Below are positions 8,692-18,489 of a stretch of DNA of 64,000 bases, piece by piece (within the stretch, counting starts at the first letter, position 1; every line of letters starts with the position of its first letter). Made by a program: the position numbers and the translations under genes. The stretch covers positions 124,001 through 188,000 of the forward strand of contig JAGAIZ010000003.1 of assembly GCA_017626325.1 (NCBI GenBank). Reading direction: 5' to 3'. Source of the DNA: Lachnospiraceae bacterium. Its GTDB lineage: Bacteria > Bacillota > Clostridia > Lachnospirales > Lachnospiraceae. Below the pieces are notes generated by a model. It did no database searches, was not told where the DNA came from, and saw nothing but the letters and a program-made list of their open reading frames with translations.

Positions 8692-9579
8692 ATGGTAACA
8701 TTAGCGCAGATAGAAGCTTACTTGACACACAGGCAGATGGAATATAGAATACAGACAGCGGGTGAAGTGGTAATCGGGGGATTCTCCTCACTGGATCACT
8801 ATCAGCCCGGTACGGTTACCTGGATCAAATCAGCAGACAAATGGCACAATGATCTGCCGGAGATTGCGTTATGTGTCGTTCAGGAAGGGACGGATGTTCC
8901 GCTGCCGAATCAGATAATCTGCCGCAACTCCAAACAGGTATTTTTTATGCTGATAGAGCATTTCTTTGCCGTGGAGGAGGAAGAAGAACCGATAGGACGC
9001 AATACGGTGATCGGTCCAAGAGTGCGGCTTGGCAGGAATGTCAGAATAGGGCATAACTGTTCTGTTACAGGAGATGTGGTTATCGGGGATGATACCGTGA
9101 TTTCTGATAATGTTGTGATCAGGAACAGAGTGCGTATCGGCAGAAGATGCGTCATACAGGCATTGACGATGATTGGAGAAGATGGGTTCGGGGCATATGA
9201 GCAGGACGATCACCGGAAAGTTATGATCAGGCATTACGGCGGGGTCATGATTGGCGACGACGTTTTCATCAGCAGTCATGTGGATATAGAACGGGGAACG
9301 ATTGACGATACTGTGATTGGGGACGGCACGAAGATAGCGCCCTGTACGCTGATCGCGCATAATGCCAGAGTAGGCAAGGACGCCGTGCTGATCTGTTCCC
9401 ATTTGTACGGAAGCGCAGAAGTGGGAGATAACGGCTGGGTCGTTGGATCGATTATCAAAAACCAGTGCAGAGTAGGAGAGAACGCTATGGTAGGCATTGG
9501 TTCTGCGGTGACAAGAGATATTGAAGACGGTAAGGTTGCGGTGGGAATCCCGGCACACGTTATCAGGGACAACGTCTGA
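8692..9579 (+). CDS. LpxD-like hexapeptide-repeat acyltransferase
   Basis: The architecture is that of UDP-3-O-acylglucosamine N-acyltransferase (LpxD): an N-terminal domain of about 100 residues, then a left-handed beta-helix of hexapeptide repeats (IGRNTVIGPRVRLGRNVRIG and onward, ending VGENAMVGIGSAVTRDI..GKVAVGIPA). The catalytic-type histidine context CTLIAHNARVG is present. In Gram-negative bacteria LpxD builds lipid A; here a sugar N-acyltransferase role in surface-glycan synthesis is more likely because nothing else for lipid A is seen. The start is uncertain: GTG 8674, ATG 8680 and ATG 8692 are in frame, and 8692 gives the usual family N-terminus. The gene is 32 bases past the deacetylase stop. 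Confidence 0.8.
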   Translation: MVTLAQIEAYLTHRQMEYRIQTAGEVVIGGFSSLDHYQPGTVTWIKSADKWHNDLPEIALCVVQEGTDVPLPNQIICRNSKQVFFMLIEHFFAVEEEEEPIGRNTVIGPRVRLGRNVRIGHNCSVTGDVVIGDDTVISDNVVIRNRVRIGRRCVIQALTMIGEDGFGAYEQDDHRKVMIRHYGGVMIGDDVFISSHVDIERGTIDDTVIGDGTKIAPCTLIAHNARVGKDAVLICSHLYGSAEVGDNGWVVGSIIKNQCRVGENAMVGIGSAVTRDIEDGKVAVGIPAHVIRDNV

Positions 9580-9610
9580 GTATAGAATCTGAATAGAAAG
9601 AAGGCAGCCG

Positions 9611-10288
9611 ATGTATCGTGTAGAAGATAAATATTGCTGCAGTCCGAATGAAATGTTCCTGCTGCAGAGAAGAATAGGAGCAGTGCTGCGGCCCGACGCC
9701 AATGAGAGCAATCCGGAAGGGTACAGCATTATCAGTCTGTATTTTGACGATCTGGAGGATTCCTGTCTGCAGGATACTCTGGACGGGAACGAGCGACGTA
9801 ATAAGTATCGTATCAGAATCTACAACAATTCTCTGGATATGATCAAGCTGGAGGTGAAAGAGAAGCTGGACAGCAGGATTCGTAAGCGCTCTAAGAGGAT
9901 TACCGAGGAGGAAATGCGCAGGCTGATATGCGGTGAGCGTATTGAGGATTCGGCAAGGGCGGACGATCCGGCGACCATGTTTAATCTTGCCATTGCGTCG
10001 AGAGGGCTTAAGCCTAAGGTAATCGTCGCCTATGAGCGGAAGGCTTATGTGTTTGGGCCGGGCAATACGCGGATTACCTTTGATAGAAACATCCGCGCCA
10101 GCAGCCGCATAGAAGACTTTGGAAAGGCTGATCTTGTCTATGATTATATCAGGGAACAGGATTCGGTGCTGGAAGTCAAATATGATGAATTTATTCCGGG
10201 CTTCGTGCTGCAGCTTCTGGAGCTTGGGAATATGCAGCAGACCGCGTATTCCAAATACCGGCTGGGAAGAGAATTGTATCTGGGTTAA
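9611..10288 (+). CDS. VTC-domain polyphosphate polymerase (copy A)
   Basis: A 225-residue protein consisting of the VTC triphosphate-tunnel domain alone. The charged tunnel residues are visible in order: E-x-K in VEDKYCC, YFDD, K-x-R-x-R in NKYRIRIYN, LEVKEK, the YERKAY segment, TRITFDRN, LEVKYDE and SKYR at the end. In yeast Vtc4 this domain polymerises ATP gamma-phosphate into polyphosphate; bacterial single-domain versions are poorly studied. There is no membrane segment, so it acts in the cytosol. It is followed by the DUF4956 membrane protein, the same pairing seen at 34.3-35.7 kb, which suggests a two-part complex. Confidence 0.88.
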   Translation: MYRVEDKYCCSPNEMFLLQRRIGAVLRPDANESNPEGYSIISLYFDDLEDSCLQDTLDGNERRNKYRIRIYNNSLDMIKLEVKEKLDSRIRKRSKRITEEEMRRLICGERIEDSARADDPATMFNLAIASRGLKPKVIVAYERKAYVFGPGNTRITFDRNIRASSRIEDFGKADLVYDYIREQDSVLEVKYDEFIPGFVLQLLELGNMQQTAYSKYRLGRELYLG

Positions 10289-10436
10289 TGGTTTCTATAG
10301 GGGTGGCTGAACTGTTACTATCATTTAAATAAAGCGTAGCATATGTTTGAAAAGGACAGATAAAAAGGAAACCAACAAAAAAAGAGGCGGACCGGAATGT
10401 AAAGTAACTGAAACGGTCAACCGGAATGGAGGAAAC

Positions 10437-11117
10437 ATGTCAATCAAAGATGTTATTAAAAACAGTGTATACGAAAGCCTGGGCGGCGGAACCAATCTGT
10501 CGGCGTCGAATATTCTGCTGCTGATTGGAATCGCCTGTCTTGTGGGGATATATATCTTCACGGTATATAAGTGGTCCTGCAAGTCGGCTTTTTATTCGAA
10601 GGATCTGAATGTTACCATGGCGGGACTGCCGCTTATCATCGCCGCGATTATGATTGCAATGCAGTCCAATCTGCTGGTTTCCCTTGGTATGGTGGGCGCG
10701 CTGTCCATCGTCAGATTCCGTAATGCGGTGAAGAATCCCATCGATTTATTATATTTGTTCTGGTCTGTCAGCGCGGGTATTATTGTCGGTGTAGGGCTCT
10801 ACATACTGGCGTTTATACTCTGTATTGTGATGACGATACTGCTTCTTTTATTGGATATGGTTCCGAACGCAAAAGCGCCGGATCTGCTGGTGCTTCGTGC
10901 GGGCGCTGAGGATATGGATTATGAGAAACTGGAGAGTATTCTCAAGGAAGGCTGTAAATACCATAAGGAGAAGTCCAGAAGTATTAAGAACGGCGACGTG
11001 GAGCTGATCATAGAGATCAGGACGTCCAGGAAAGAAGAAGTGCTGGGGAAGATTACAGCGATGGAGAATATGACGCAGATTTCCTGCATTTCCCATGACG
11101 GCGAGTGCAGAGTATAG
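10437..11117 (+). CDS. DUF4956 membrane protein (copy A)
   Basis: ATG 10437 is preceded by GGAGG at good spacing and gives 226 residues; the longer open frame is unlikely. Three or four hydrophobic helices fill residues about 20-130. They include MVGALSIVRFRNAVKNPIDLLYLFW, the hallmark of DUF4956, where basic residues lie in or beside the membrane. A cytosolic alpha/beta tail of about 80 residues follows. It sits downstream of a VTC polymerase gene, as does copy B. By analogy with yeast VTC, where a membrane domain passes nascent polyphosphate across the bilayer, a channel role is plausible but unproven. A terminator hairpin follows. Confidence 0.85.
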   Translation: MSIKDVIKNSVYESLGGGTNLSASNILLLIGIACLVGIYIFTVYKWSCKSAFYSKDLNVTMAGLPLIIAAIMIAMQSNLLVSLGMVGALSIVRFRNAVKNPIDLLYLFWSVSAGIIVGVGLYILAFILCIVMTILLLLLDMVPNAKAPDLLVLRAGAEDMDYEKLESILKEGCKYHKEKSRSIKNGDVELIIEIRTSRKEEVLGKITAMENMTQISCISHDGECRV

Positions 11118-11141
11118 TCTGTGTATGGCGATATAACAGAT

Positions 11142-11180
11142 AGGGGTGTCCGCAGCATATGCCGCGGGCGCCCCTTTAAT
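11142..11180 (+). terminator. rho-independent terminator after DUF4956 copy A
   Basis: A GC-rich hairpin (AGGGGTGTCCGC / GCGGGCGCCCCT, two G-T wobbles) is followed by TTTAATT on the plus strand. It ends the plus-strand unit and overlaps the stop of the convergent CotH gene. Confidence 0.7.
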
Positions 11181-12996
11181 TGCTGTAGATGATCGTGTCG
11201 CTGAAGATAGGGCGCAGATTATCATAAGCTTTTCCGTTTTCGAAATGGAATGTCTCACAATGGAAATGTTCCATTACTTCTTCTATCACCTCATCGGGAA
11301 TGGTCATGCCGTCTTTGATCCAGTATTCCGTGTCACGATAGACGGCGCCCGGAGCGGTGTTGACAAACAGAATATAGTGATAATTCTCCGGATGATTGAA
11401 GCGGTCATACAGGTGTTCAAGACGCAGGCCGATATAGTATTCCAGGTAAGAGACGGAGGAGTCGTAATCATCATAGGCAGGAGAGTGATAGCCCTTATCC
11501 TGCCAGCGCACAGTGTCCATTGTGATCGACGGCGCAATCCGTTCGATGAGCGCAGGAATATGATCGGAAAGATATTCCTGCATGAGCGGGTAGGCCAGTT
11601 CGTTGTATTTTTTTATTACCGCGTCGCGGAAGTATTCTATGGCAAACAATTCCTCGCAATAGCCTGTCGGATATGCATTCAGATCAGCCACGTATCCGCG
11701 TTCCGCACGTCCCCATGCGTTGTCATAATCCCACACAGGACCGGCATATAATTTGCCTCCCTCTGTATCGCTCATTTTATAATAATAGGTCGAGGCAATA
11801 TTGGAATCGATGTCATTGGTAATAGCATTCACCAGATACATGTCTACGAAAGAATCGATATCAATATATTGTCCCAGATTCTCATATTTTTCATACGAAT
11901 CACAGTCTTTGATGTAATCTTCTACGGTGTTCATATATTCTGAGACAGCTTCTAATTCCGCTTCCGAAACAGGAGTTGGATTCTTGACGAGGAAATCCCG
12001 CATACCGGTTACCTGGAATACCTGATCGTCTTCCTCGATTCTGTCATGCAGTATTTTCTCAATCAAATAGCCGTCCTGGATATCGATGCGGCTTTCAAGC
12101 AGCTCTACCTTCTCGCATAACAGATAATTACCGGCGTATTCTCCATTGAAGTAAAGATCTACGTATTCCGTGTCTACGATGTATGGCATCTGCAGATCCT
12201 TGCAGTATTCATATACGATCTTATTGCGCAGATAGGTTCCGTCAAAGGCGTTTGCCTGCAGGATATATTTGTCGGCATATCCCATGGACAGGACATTGGC
12301 AGCGGCCTCGAAGGTAATCTGGAAGCCTTTTTTCTCCACATCATAATAACTGGAATTGCCGTGCCCTTTGATAGCGGCGAGGGAACCCTGACTATCGATA
12401 CTGCCGTCCGCATTCAAACAGATAAACGCTCCGGGTTCTTTGTATTCTTTGGAAGAATTGATGTAATCAATGGAGCCTGTGGCGGTGGAGAGAAAGACTG
12501 CCGGCAGGTTTTCTGACTGCATAAACGTAATCGTGCGCGACAGCGTATCGGTATTCTCTTCATGAGTCTCTCGGATAGTCAGCGCGTATTCTGTATCGGC
12601 GGCGTAGGCGCTCAGTTTGTCGCCTGTATGAACAGGAATATTGTCTATGGTCATCTCATAGAGGGTCTCGTCATACCGGATGGTATATTCCTGCAGCAGA
12701 GCGCAGGAGGGAAGGAAAAAATAGCAACTGCCGGATTTGTTGCAGTAAAGGCTGATATCAGGAAGAACGGCATTCTCCGGTGCGCGAAGGAAGATATCCA
12801 GATAACCGCCGGAGCCGTTCAGAATATCGTGGTCTGACGGGGAAGATGTCGTTTCTTGTGATAAAGTATAAGACGGATTTTCGTTGGAAACCTCCCGGAG
12901 CGTATAATAGCGTACCACAACACCCAAGCCGCCCGCAAAGACCAGACAGAGGATAAGAGTAGATATTGTGTGAAAATGTTTCATTTTTATATGCAT
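11176..12996 (-). CDS. cotH: CotH-family protein (CotH 2)
   Basis: A 606-residue exported CotH protein on the opposite strand to its neighbours. It starts with a basic stretch and a hydrophobic segment (FHTISTLILCLVFAGGLGVVV), then a region of about 100 residues rich in Asp/Ser/Thr. The CotH domain has KGHGNSSY (Arg of GRGN replaced by His), then KKGF, then VDLYFNGEYAGNYLLCEKVE and an intact GPVWDYDNAWG. The C-terminal part after the kinase fold (about 80 residues, YHYILFVNTAPGAVYRDTEYWIKDGMTIPDEVIEE) has a counterpart in CotH 3 and CotH 5, so it may be a shared accessory domain. Its gene lies between a VTC/DUF4956 pair and a giant surface protein. Confidence 0.87.
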   Translation of the reverse strand: MHIKMKHFHTISTLILCLVFAGGLGVVVRYYTLREVSNENPSYTLSQETTSSPSDHDILNGSGGYLDIFLRAPENAVLPDISLYCNKSGSCYFFLPSCALLQEYTIRYDETLYEMTIDNIPVHTGDKLSAYAADTEYALTIRETHEENTDTLSRTITFMQSENLPAVFLSTATGSIDYINSSKEYKEPGAFICLNADGSIDSQGSLAAIKGHGNSSYYDVEKKGFQITFEAAANVLSMGYADKYILQANAFDGTYLRNKIVYEYCKDLQMPYIVDTEYVDLYFNGEYAGNYLLCEKVELLESRIDIQDGYLIEKILHDRIEEDDQVFQVTGMRDFLVKNPTPVSEAELEAVSEYMNTVEDYIKDCDSYEKYENLGQYIDIDSFVDMYLVNAITNDIDSNIASTYYYKMSDTEGGKLYAGPVWDYDNAWGRAERGYVADLNAYPTGYCEELFAIEYFRDAVIKKYNELAYPLMQEYLSDHIPALIERIAPSITMDTVRWQDKGYHSPAYDDYDSSVSYLEYYIGLRLEHLYDRFNHPENYHYILFVNTAPGAVYRDTEYWIKDGMTIPDEVIEEVMEHFHCETFHFENGKAYDNLRPIFSDTIIYSN

Positions 12997-13108
12997 AGAT
13001 TGGTCACCTGTTGCTGTTATGATCTGTTGTTATCTTTTATCATCTTAGCCTAAAAGAAAATAGAATTCAATAAGAGAGTGAGATGGCAATGATTTCTAAT
13101 ACATTTTT

Positions 13109-13137
13109 ACTGGAAAAGATTTTGAAATGTGTTATTA
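13109..13137 (+). promoter_or_regulatory. candidate promoter for the glucosaminidase surface protein
   Basis: TGGAAA and TATTAT (13132-13137) are separated by 16 bases, about 40 bases ahead of the proposed GTG start at 13175. The -35 match is weak. The -10 overlaps the most upstream ATG of the open frame (13127), which argues against that ATG as the start. Confidence 0.3.
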
Positions 13138-13174
13138 TACAGGTAGACATAACATACCTAAAGGGAATTTGAAA

Positions 13175-16100
13175 GTGAAAGAGGTAACAGACAAGATGAG
13201 AGAAGCGAACGGAAGAAAGCATAAAGCGCATACCTGTCCTTACAGGTGGCTGGCGTTTGTTCTGGCGATGGCACTGTGTCTGGGCAGCAGCTCTCTGCAG
13301 GTGCTGGCAGCAGAAGAGGCAGGCGCATACACGGGATATGCGGAAAGCAACAGTTCGGAGGCGGGAACCGGCAGCCGGACGGATGGGAATGACCAGACAG
13401 AAAACGGCGAACAGCCAGCAGACGGAGAAGAGCCGGGAACCGACGAACAGCCAGCAGACGGAGATGAGCCGGAAGCGGGCAGGAATCCGTCAGCCGGAGA
13501 CGGGGCCGGAACCGGAGAGAAGCCGGATGGCTCGAATCAGGGAGACGGAGAAGAGCCGGGAGATGGCGAACAGCCAGCAGACGGAGATGAGCCGGAAGCA
13601 GGTGGACAGCCTGCGGAGGAAGATCATCCGGGGGACGGGCCGGAGAACGGCGGTTCCTCAGATCTGCCGGAGCATGAAACCGGGAACGACGAAGATGAGG
13701 ACGACGAAGACGAAGAACAGATTTCTGACAACACATTGGAAAGCGTTTCCGACAATGCCTTGGACACTGTCTCGGAGAATGATCTGGATTCTGTTTCGGA
13801 GAACGATCTGGATGAAGAATGGGAGGCGCTTGTTAAGGAGGCGGAAGAAGCCTTTGCTAAACTGCTTGACGACAAAGCTCTGATGGCGTTAATTTATCAT
13901 ACCGACAGCTATCAGGTACGGAGCGAGGCGAAGGAGGACAGTGCGCCTGTAGCTGTGCTGCAGTCGGGACATACCGTATACCTGCGCGGCGTCAGAATAA
14001 CACAGGAGAATATCTGGTACCGGGTGCAGTTCTGGATGGACGGCGGTGAGCAGACAGGCTATGTGCAGAGTTATTATCTGGCTTATTCGGATGAAGACTG
14101 GCTCGCATGGGAAGAAGAGTATATATCGCCGCTCTGGAAGCTGGAGCATGAGCTTGGACGTTCCGCTTACGGGATGCGTACCTATGCGGTCATGGAAAGA
14201 AGCGTGGATTATTCGGATATATCGGCATTTCCTTCCAGTTATCAGGGCGCTTTGCGCAAATTAAAGGATGCCCATCCGAACTGGACGTTCGTACCCATGA
14301 ATACGGGACTGGATTTCCAGACGGTAGTACGCAATCAGATGGGAGATAAGAGTTTGATCCAGAATACGAGCAGCAATGTTTCCAAAGGCTGGGTCGGCAG
14401 TAAATACAGCGGAAGCTGGTACTATGCCACGGAAGCGGGCGTGTCTCATTATTTAAATCCCTGTAATTTCCTGGCGGAAGAATATATGTTCCAGTTTGAA
14501 CAACTGACCTTTAACAGCTCTTATCACAACGTGTCGGCTGTGCAGGCGTTCTTAAATTCCACCTTTATGAAAGGGGCGATCCCGGATGATTCCGGCGGCA
14601 GAACCTACGCGGAGGCCTTCTATGAGATCGGAAAGAACCGTAAGCTGAGCCCTATTCATCTGGCTTCCCGTGTGTATCAGGAGCAGGGAAAGGGTACTTC
14701 TCCGCTTATTTCGGGTACGTACAGCGGCTATGAAGGGTATTACAATTATTTCAATGTGGGCGCCAGCGGGACGTCGGATGCGGAGGTGATCAGGAACGGT
14801 CTGGCATACGCCAAGTCCAAAAACTGGAATACGCGCTACAAGTCCCTGGAAGGGGGCGCTGCCACGATCGGCAACAACTATGTTCTGAAAGGACAGGATA
14901 CGCCTTATTTACAGAAATTTAATGTGGACGGCAGCTATCACAGTCTGTATACCCATCAGTATATGCAGAATATTCAGGCCCCTGCCAGTGAGTCGCAGAC
15001 GACCAGGAAGATGTATTCCGGCGCGGGAAGTCTTAATTCCGCTTTCGTTTTTAAGATTCCGGTCTATAAGAATATGCCCGGCGGGACGGAACTTACATTA
15101 AATAAGACCAGCCATACCATGAATAAAGGCGATACGCTGCAGTTGTCCGCAGCGTTAGACGGAATCGCCGTAGCGGAAGACGATGTGACCTGGAAGAGCG
15201 ACGATCCCTCTGTCGCCACGGTGCAGGGCGGACTTGTCAGCGCTTTGAAGGCCGGGGAAACGACGATTACAGCCACATATGACGGGTGTGTCACATCCTG
15301 CCATATTACCGTAGAGAATCCGCTGCAGGGCATCAGCCTGCAATATGACGGTCAGGCGGTCAGCGTAGAGAATCCGGTAGTGCTTAGAAGGGAAGACACC
15401 GTGACGGAAGACACGGCGGGCTTTACAGACAGGGAAATCAAAGAGAATGTCTCGGAAGCGGTTCTGCAGGCAGTGTTTGAACCGGAGGATGCCACCGGCG
15501 ACAGGACCATTGTCTGGAGTACATCCAATAGTAAGACGGCGACCGTAAAAGCGGATCCGGAAGACAGTACGAGAGCGATTGTCACCGCGAAGGCTGCGGG
15601 GGAAGTAACGATTACGGCGAAAGCTTCCAAGGCAGGCAATCTGACCGCCGCATGTAAGGTGGAAGTGATCGCGCCTGTCTATTCTCTGAAGATCAGGAAC
15701 CTGAACGCGAAGGAGATCGATACAGACGAGCAGACGACGCTTTACGCGGGACAGAACGTGAATCTGACGGCGGAGTATGAACCCAAGAACACTACCTCTG
15801 ACACGCAGATTACATGGAGCAGCTCTGACGAGCGTGTCGCAGTTGTCAACAACGGCAAAGTGACAGCACTGTCAGAAGGTGAGGCGGAGATTACGGCGTC
15901 GATGACAGGGCGTGATAAGGTCTACTCCGCAGTCCATCGGATCGTCGTAAAGGAATGCTCGGTAGTGTTCATGAAGCAGGATGGTACGACCCGGGTGAAG
16001 GTCTTAAATATGGCATATGGGGAGCGTGTACCGAAAGAAGAATTCCCTGAGGCGCAGGACGTAGACGGCAGTCTTTTCATTGGCTGGTATACGGGCAGGA

Positions 16101-18151
16101 ACGGCACGGGCAGTCTGTTTGATGAGACTACGGCAGTTTATCAGGAACTGATAACGGTCTATCCGCATTACGAGGAACAGGGCAAGGGCTTCTATGTGGT
16201 GCCCGTAGGAGACCAGACTTATACGGGCAGCGCGATTAAGCCGGTGATTCAGGTATACGACGGCGCGTCCTATGAGGACGGCGATACGGAATTGGTGCCG
16301 TTAGTGCTCAATCAGGATTACAGCGTATCTTATAAGAATAATAAGAACGTGAACGCAGAGGGCAGTAAGGCGGTTCCTACGATTACCGTAAAGGGCAAAG
16401 GAAATTATGCGGGAACCCAGTACGTGTATTTTAATATCGTGCCCAAGGCGCTGACGGATCGGGATATTACGGCGGAGAATATTACTGCGGCCTACAGCGG
16501 CAGAACGATCAAGAGCGCGCCGCAGATACTGCGGGACGGCAAGAAGCTGAGGGCGAATACGGATTATACAGTGACCTATCCGCAGACCGGAACAGGCGCA
16601 TATCAGCAAACGGGAACTTACCCCATCGTGATCAAGGGCAAGGGCGGCTATACAGGAACCATCACGGTCTATGAGACCATTACACAGTCCGTCTTGTTAA
16701 GCAAGGCCAGCGTGACAAAGATACCGAATCAGACCTACCGGAACGAGCTGGTGGACAAGGAAGCGGGAATCGGCATCATGCCGGCGGGGCTGACAGTGAA
16801 ATATAAGAACACCATTCTGGAAGAGAGCAAGGACGGCGGACGCACCGGAGATTATACGGTGACCTACCGGAATAATATGGAGATCGGAACCGCGACGGCA
16901 ACGATAACAGCGGTAGAAGGAAGCGGTTTCGCGGGCAGTAAGAGCGTTACCTATAAGATTGTGGGTACTTCTCTGACGAAAGCCAAAGTGACAGGAATCG
17001 AAGCCAGAGAGTATACCGGCAGTGAAGAGGACGTGAAACAGAGCGGATATGCGCTGACCCTGAACGGGCAGGAACTGGTCGAGGATGTGGATTATGTGGT
17101 GTCATACAGCAATCTGTCCAAGGTCGGGACGGCGAAGATCGTGTTCCAGGGAATCAATGAATATACCGGCAAGATCACGAAGAGCTATAAGATTACCGCG
17201 CATTATATTTCTTCGGATGAGGCGGGAAATGACCCGCAGATCAGTATGGCGTATTACCTGCAGGGAGAAGACGCGTCCCGGGCTGTGGAGATAGACTCTC
17301 TTGAGGAGATATCGGCGCCTTATGTTAAGAGCGGCAGTAAGCCGGTGGTCATTTTGTATTTCCGTGGGGCAGAACTGACGCCGGGCAAAGATTATACGAT
17401 CAAATACGCCAATCATAACGCGGTTACGACAGACGATATGACGGAGAAAAAACTGCCTAAGATCACGATAACCGGTAAGGGCAATTTCAAGGGAAGCTTC
17501 AGCGGAACATGGAAGATCACGGACGGTCAGATGGCGGATGGAAACGGCAAGCTTGTGATGACGGCGAAGGATGTGGTCTATAAGAATAAGAAGGGGGCAT
17601 ATAAAACCTCCGCTGTCATCACGGATGTAAGCGGCAGTAAGCTGGCGGCAGGCAGGGATTATGAAAAGACGCTGCTCTGCACATATGTGGACGAGACTGC
17701 AGTGACAGGCGCGGACGGCAGCATGATCGTACGCAGCGCCGGAGAGGAAGCGGAGACTTCTGATATTGTCCCCGCAGGAACAAGAATGCGCCTGACTGCA
17801 TTCGGCAAAGGCGCATACGCCGGAGAGAACGGAAGCGGCGCTTCCATCTCGGTGATTTACCGCGTAGTGGCGTCTAATATTTCAGGGGCCAAAGTGAAAA
17901 CAGTATCAAAGTCCTATCAGAACGGCAGGGCGGTAACCCTGAAGCCGGAGGAACTGACAGTGACCTTCAAGGGCGTGTCAGAGCCGCTTGTCTATGGCGA
18001 AGACTATGTGATCGACGCAGGTACTTATGTCAGCAACAGCAAGAAAGGCAAGGCCTCCGTTATCATACGCGGTATCGGTAATTATGGCGGAGAGAAGAAG
18101 ATAACCTATACGATCGGCGCCAGACAGATTCTTTGGTGGAGGAATAATTAG
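13175..18151 (+). CDS. giant secreted glucosaminidase with SH3-like, BIG2 and Ig-like repeats
   Basis: About 1658 residues, starting at GTG 13175 (AAGGG eight bases before; ATG 13196 is the alternative). Order: signal peptide ending near VLAAEE; an acidic Gly/Pro/Glu/Asp linker with repeats; four copies of an eight-residue S-[DE]-N-x-L-[DE]-x-V unit; an SH3-like domain; an endo-beta-N-acetylglucosaminidase domain (catalytic-type Glu in LASRVYQEQGKG); three BIG2 domains; an InlB/flg_new-like repeat; and about six repeats of 80-100 residues with N-x-D-Y-x-V-x-Y and G-x-G-x-[YF]-x-G motifs. It probably trims peptidoglycan or surface glycan and stays wall-associated, although no LPXTG is seen at the end. 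It stands beside CotH 2 and could be a modification target. Confidence 0.85.
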   Translation: MKEVTDKMREANGRKHKAHTCPYRWLAFVLAMALCLGSSSLQVLAAEEAGAYTGYAESNSSEAGTGSRTDGNDQTENGEQPADGEEPGTDEQPADGDEPEAGRNPSAGDGAGTGEKPDGSNQGDGEEPGDGEQPADGDEPEAGGQPAEEDHPGDGPENGGSSDLPEHETGNDEDEDDEDEEQISDNTLESVSDNALDTVSENDLDSVSENDLDEEWEALVKEAEEAFAKLLDDKALMALIYHTDSYQVRSEAKEDSAPVAVLQSGHTVYLRGVRITQENIWYRVQFWMDGGEQTGYVQSYYLAYSDEDWLAWEEEYISPLWKLEHELGRSAYGMRTYAVMERSVDYSDISAFPSSYQGALRKLKDAHPNWTFVPMNTGLDFQTVVRNQMGDKSLIQNTSSNVSKGWVGSKYSGSWYYATEAGVSHYLNPCNFLAEEYMFQFEQLTFNSSYHNVSAVQAFLNSTFMKGAIPDDSGGRTYAEAFYEIGKNRKLSPIHLASRVYQEQGKGTSPLISGTYSGYEGYYNYFNVGASGTSDAEVIRNGLAYAKSKNWNTRYKSLEGGAATIGNNYVLKGQDTPYLQKFNVDGSYHSLYTHQYMQNIQAPASESQTTRKMYSGAGSLNSAFVFKIPVYKNMPGGTELTLNKTSHTMNKGDTLQLSAALDGIAVAEDDVTWKSDDPSVATVQGGLVSALKAGETTITATYDGCVTSCHITVENPLQGISLQYDGQAVSVENPVVLRREDTVTEDTAGFTDREIKENVSEAVLQAVFEPEDATGDRTIVWSTSNSKTATVKADPEDSTRAIVTAKAAGEVTITAKASKAGNLTAACKVEVIAPVYSLKIRNLNAKEIDTDEQTTLYAGQNVNLTAEYEPKNTTSDTQITWSSSDERVAVVNNGKVTALSEGEAEITASMTGRDKVYSAVHRIVVKECSVVFMKQDGTTRVKVLNMAYGERVPKEEFPEAQDVDGSLFIGWYTGRNGTGSLFDETTAVYQELITVYPHYEEQGKGFYVVPVGDQTYTGSAIKPVIQVYDGASYEDGDTELVPLVLNQDYSVSYKNNKNVNAEGSKAVPTITVKGKGNYAGTQYVYFNIVPKALTDRDITAENITAAYSGRTIKSAPQILRDGKKLRANTDYTVTYPQTGTGAYQQTGTYPIVIKGKGGYTGTITVYETITQSVLLSKASVTKIPNQTYRNELVDKEAGIGIMPAGLTVKYKNTILEESKDGGRTGDYTVTYRNNMEIGTATATITAVEGSGFAGSKSVTYKIVGTSLTKAKVTGIEAREYTGSEEDVKQSGYALTLNGQELVEDVDYVVSYSNLSKVGTAKIVFQGINEYTGKITKSYKITAHYISSDEAGNDPQISMAYYLQGEDASRAVEIDSLEEISAPYVKSGSKPVVILYFRGAELTPGKDYTIKYANHNAVTTDDMTEKKLPKITITGKGNFKGSFSGTWKITDGQMADGNGKLVMTAKDVVYKNKKGAYKTSAVITDVSGSKLAAGRDYEKTLLCTYVDETAVTGADGSMIVRSAGEEAETSDIVPAGTRMRLTAFGKGAYAGENGSGASISVIYRVVASNISGAKVKTVSKSYQNGRAVTLKPEELTVTFKGVSEPLVYGEDYVIDAGTYVSNSKKGKASVIIRGIGNYGGEKKITYTIGARQILWWRNN
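13409..13587 (+). repeat. imperfect in-frame repeats encoding an acidic Pro/Gly linker
   Basis: GAACAGCCAGCAGACGGAGA occurs exactly at 13409-13428, 13445-13464 and 13568-13587. The last two copies stay identical for about 32 bases. They encode EQPADG[ED]EPE units, a linker likely to change in length by recombination. Confidence 0.8.
13724..13819 (+). repeat. four 24-base repeats encoding SxNxLxxV
   Basis: Four consecutive degenerate 24-base units encode SDNTLESV, SDNALDTV, SENDLDSV and SENDLDEE. Each has a serine followed by acidic residues (S-x-x-[DE] spacing in several), which is a reasonable phospho-acceptor context, although that is inference. Confidence 0.75.
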
Positions 18152-18203
18152 AATACACAATAAGGCATTTAACGGTAAATGCAAGCAGAAAGGAGAAAAA
18201 CAA

Positions 18204-18457
18204 ATGCCGGTAATATCAAGATTTTACGGAATTGTAATCAAAATGTATTTCAGACAGGCAGAGCATAACCCGCCCATATTCACGTTATTTACGGCGAATA
18301 TTTAGCAGAAATTGACATCAGAACAGGGGAGATGTTAGTTGGGGATTTGCCAAGAAGAGCATTGAACATGGTTGAAGAGTGGACGGAGAAAAATAGGGAT
18401 GCGCTCCTTGAAATTTGGAAAACTCAAAATTATGTGGAATTGCCACCGCTGGAATGA
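18204..18457 (+). pseudogene. DUF4160 protein gene broken by a one-base frameshift
   Basis: From ATG 18204 (AGGAG ahead) the frame gives a normal DUF4160 start, MPVISRFYGIVIKMYFRQAEHNPP, and then goes out of frame to a TAG at 18303. Reading on in the other frame from the same point gives the rest of the family: HIHVIYGEYLAEIDIRTGEM...PRRALNMVEEW...YVELPPLE with a stop at 18455-18457. Restoring one C in the CCGCCCAT run near 18272 would give an intact protein of about 84 residues. DUF4160 and DUF2442 genes are commonly adjacent and have been suggested to be toxin-antitoxin-like. A sequencing error in the short C run cannot be excluded. Confidence 0.8.
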
Positions 18458-18489
18458 TTCAGCGGCGAGCATTCGCGGGAGGTGAAACA

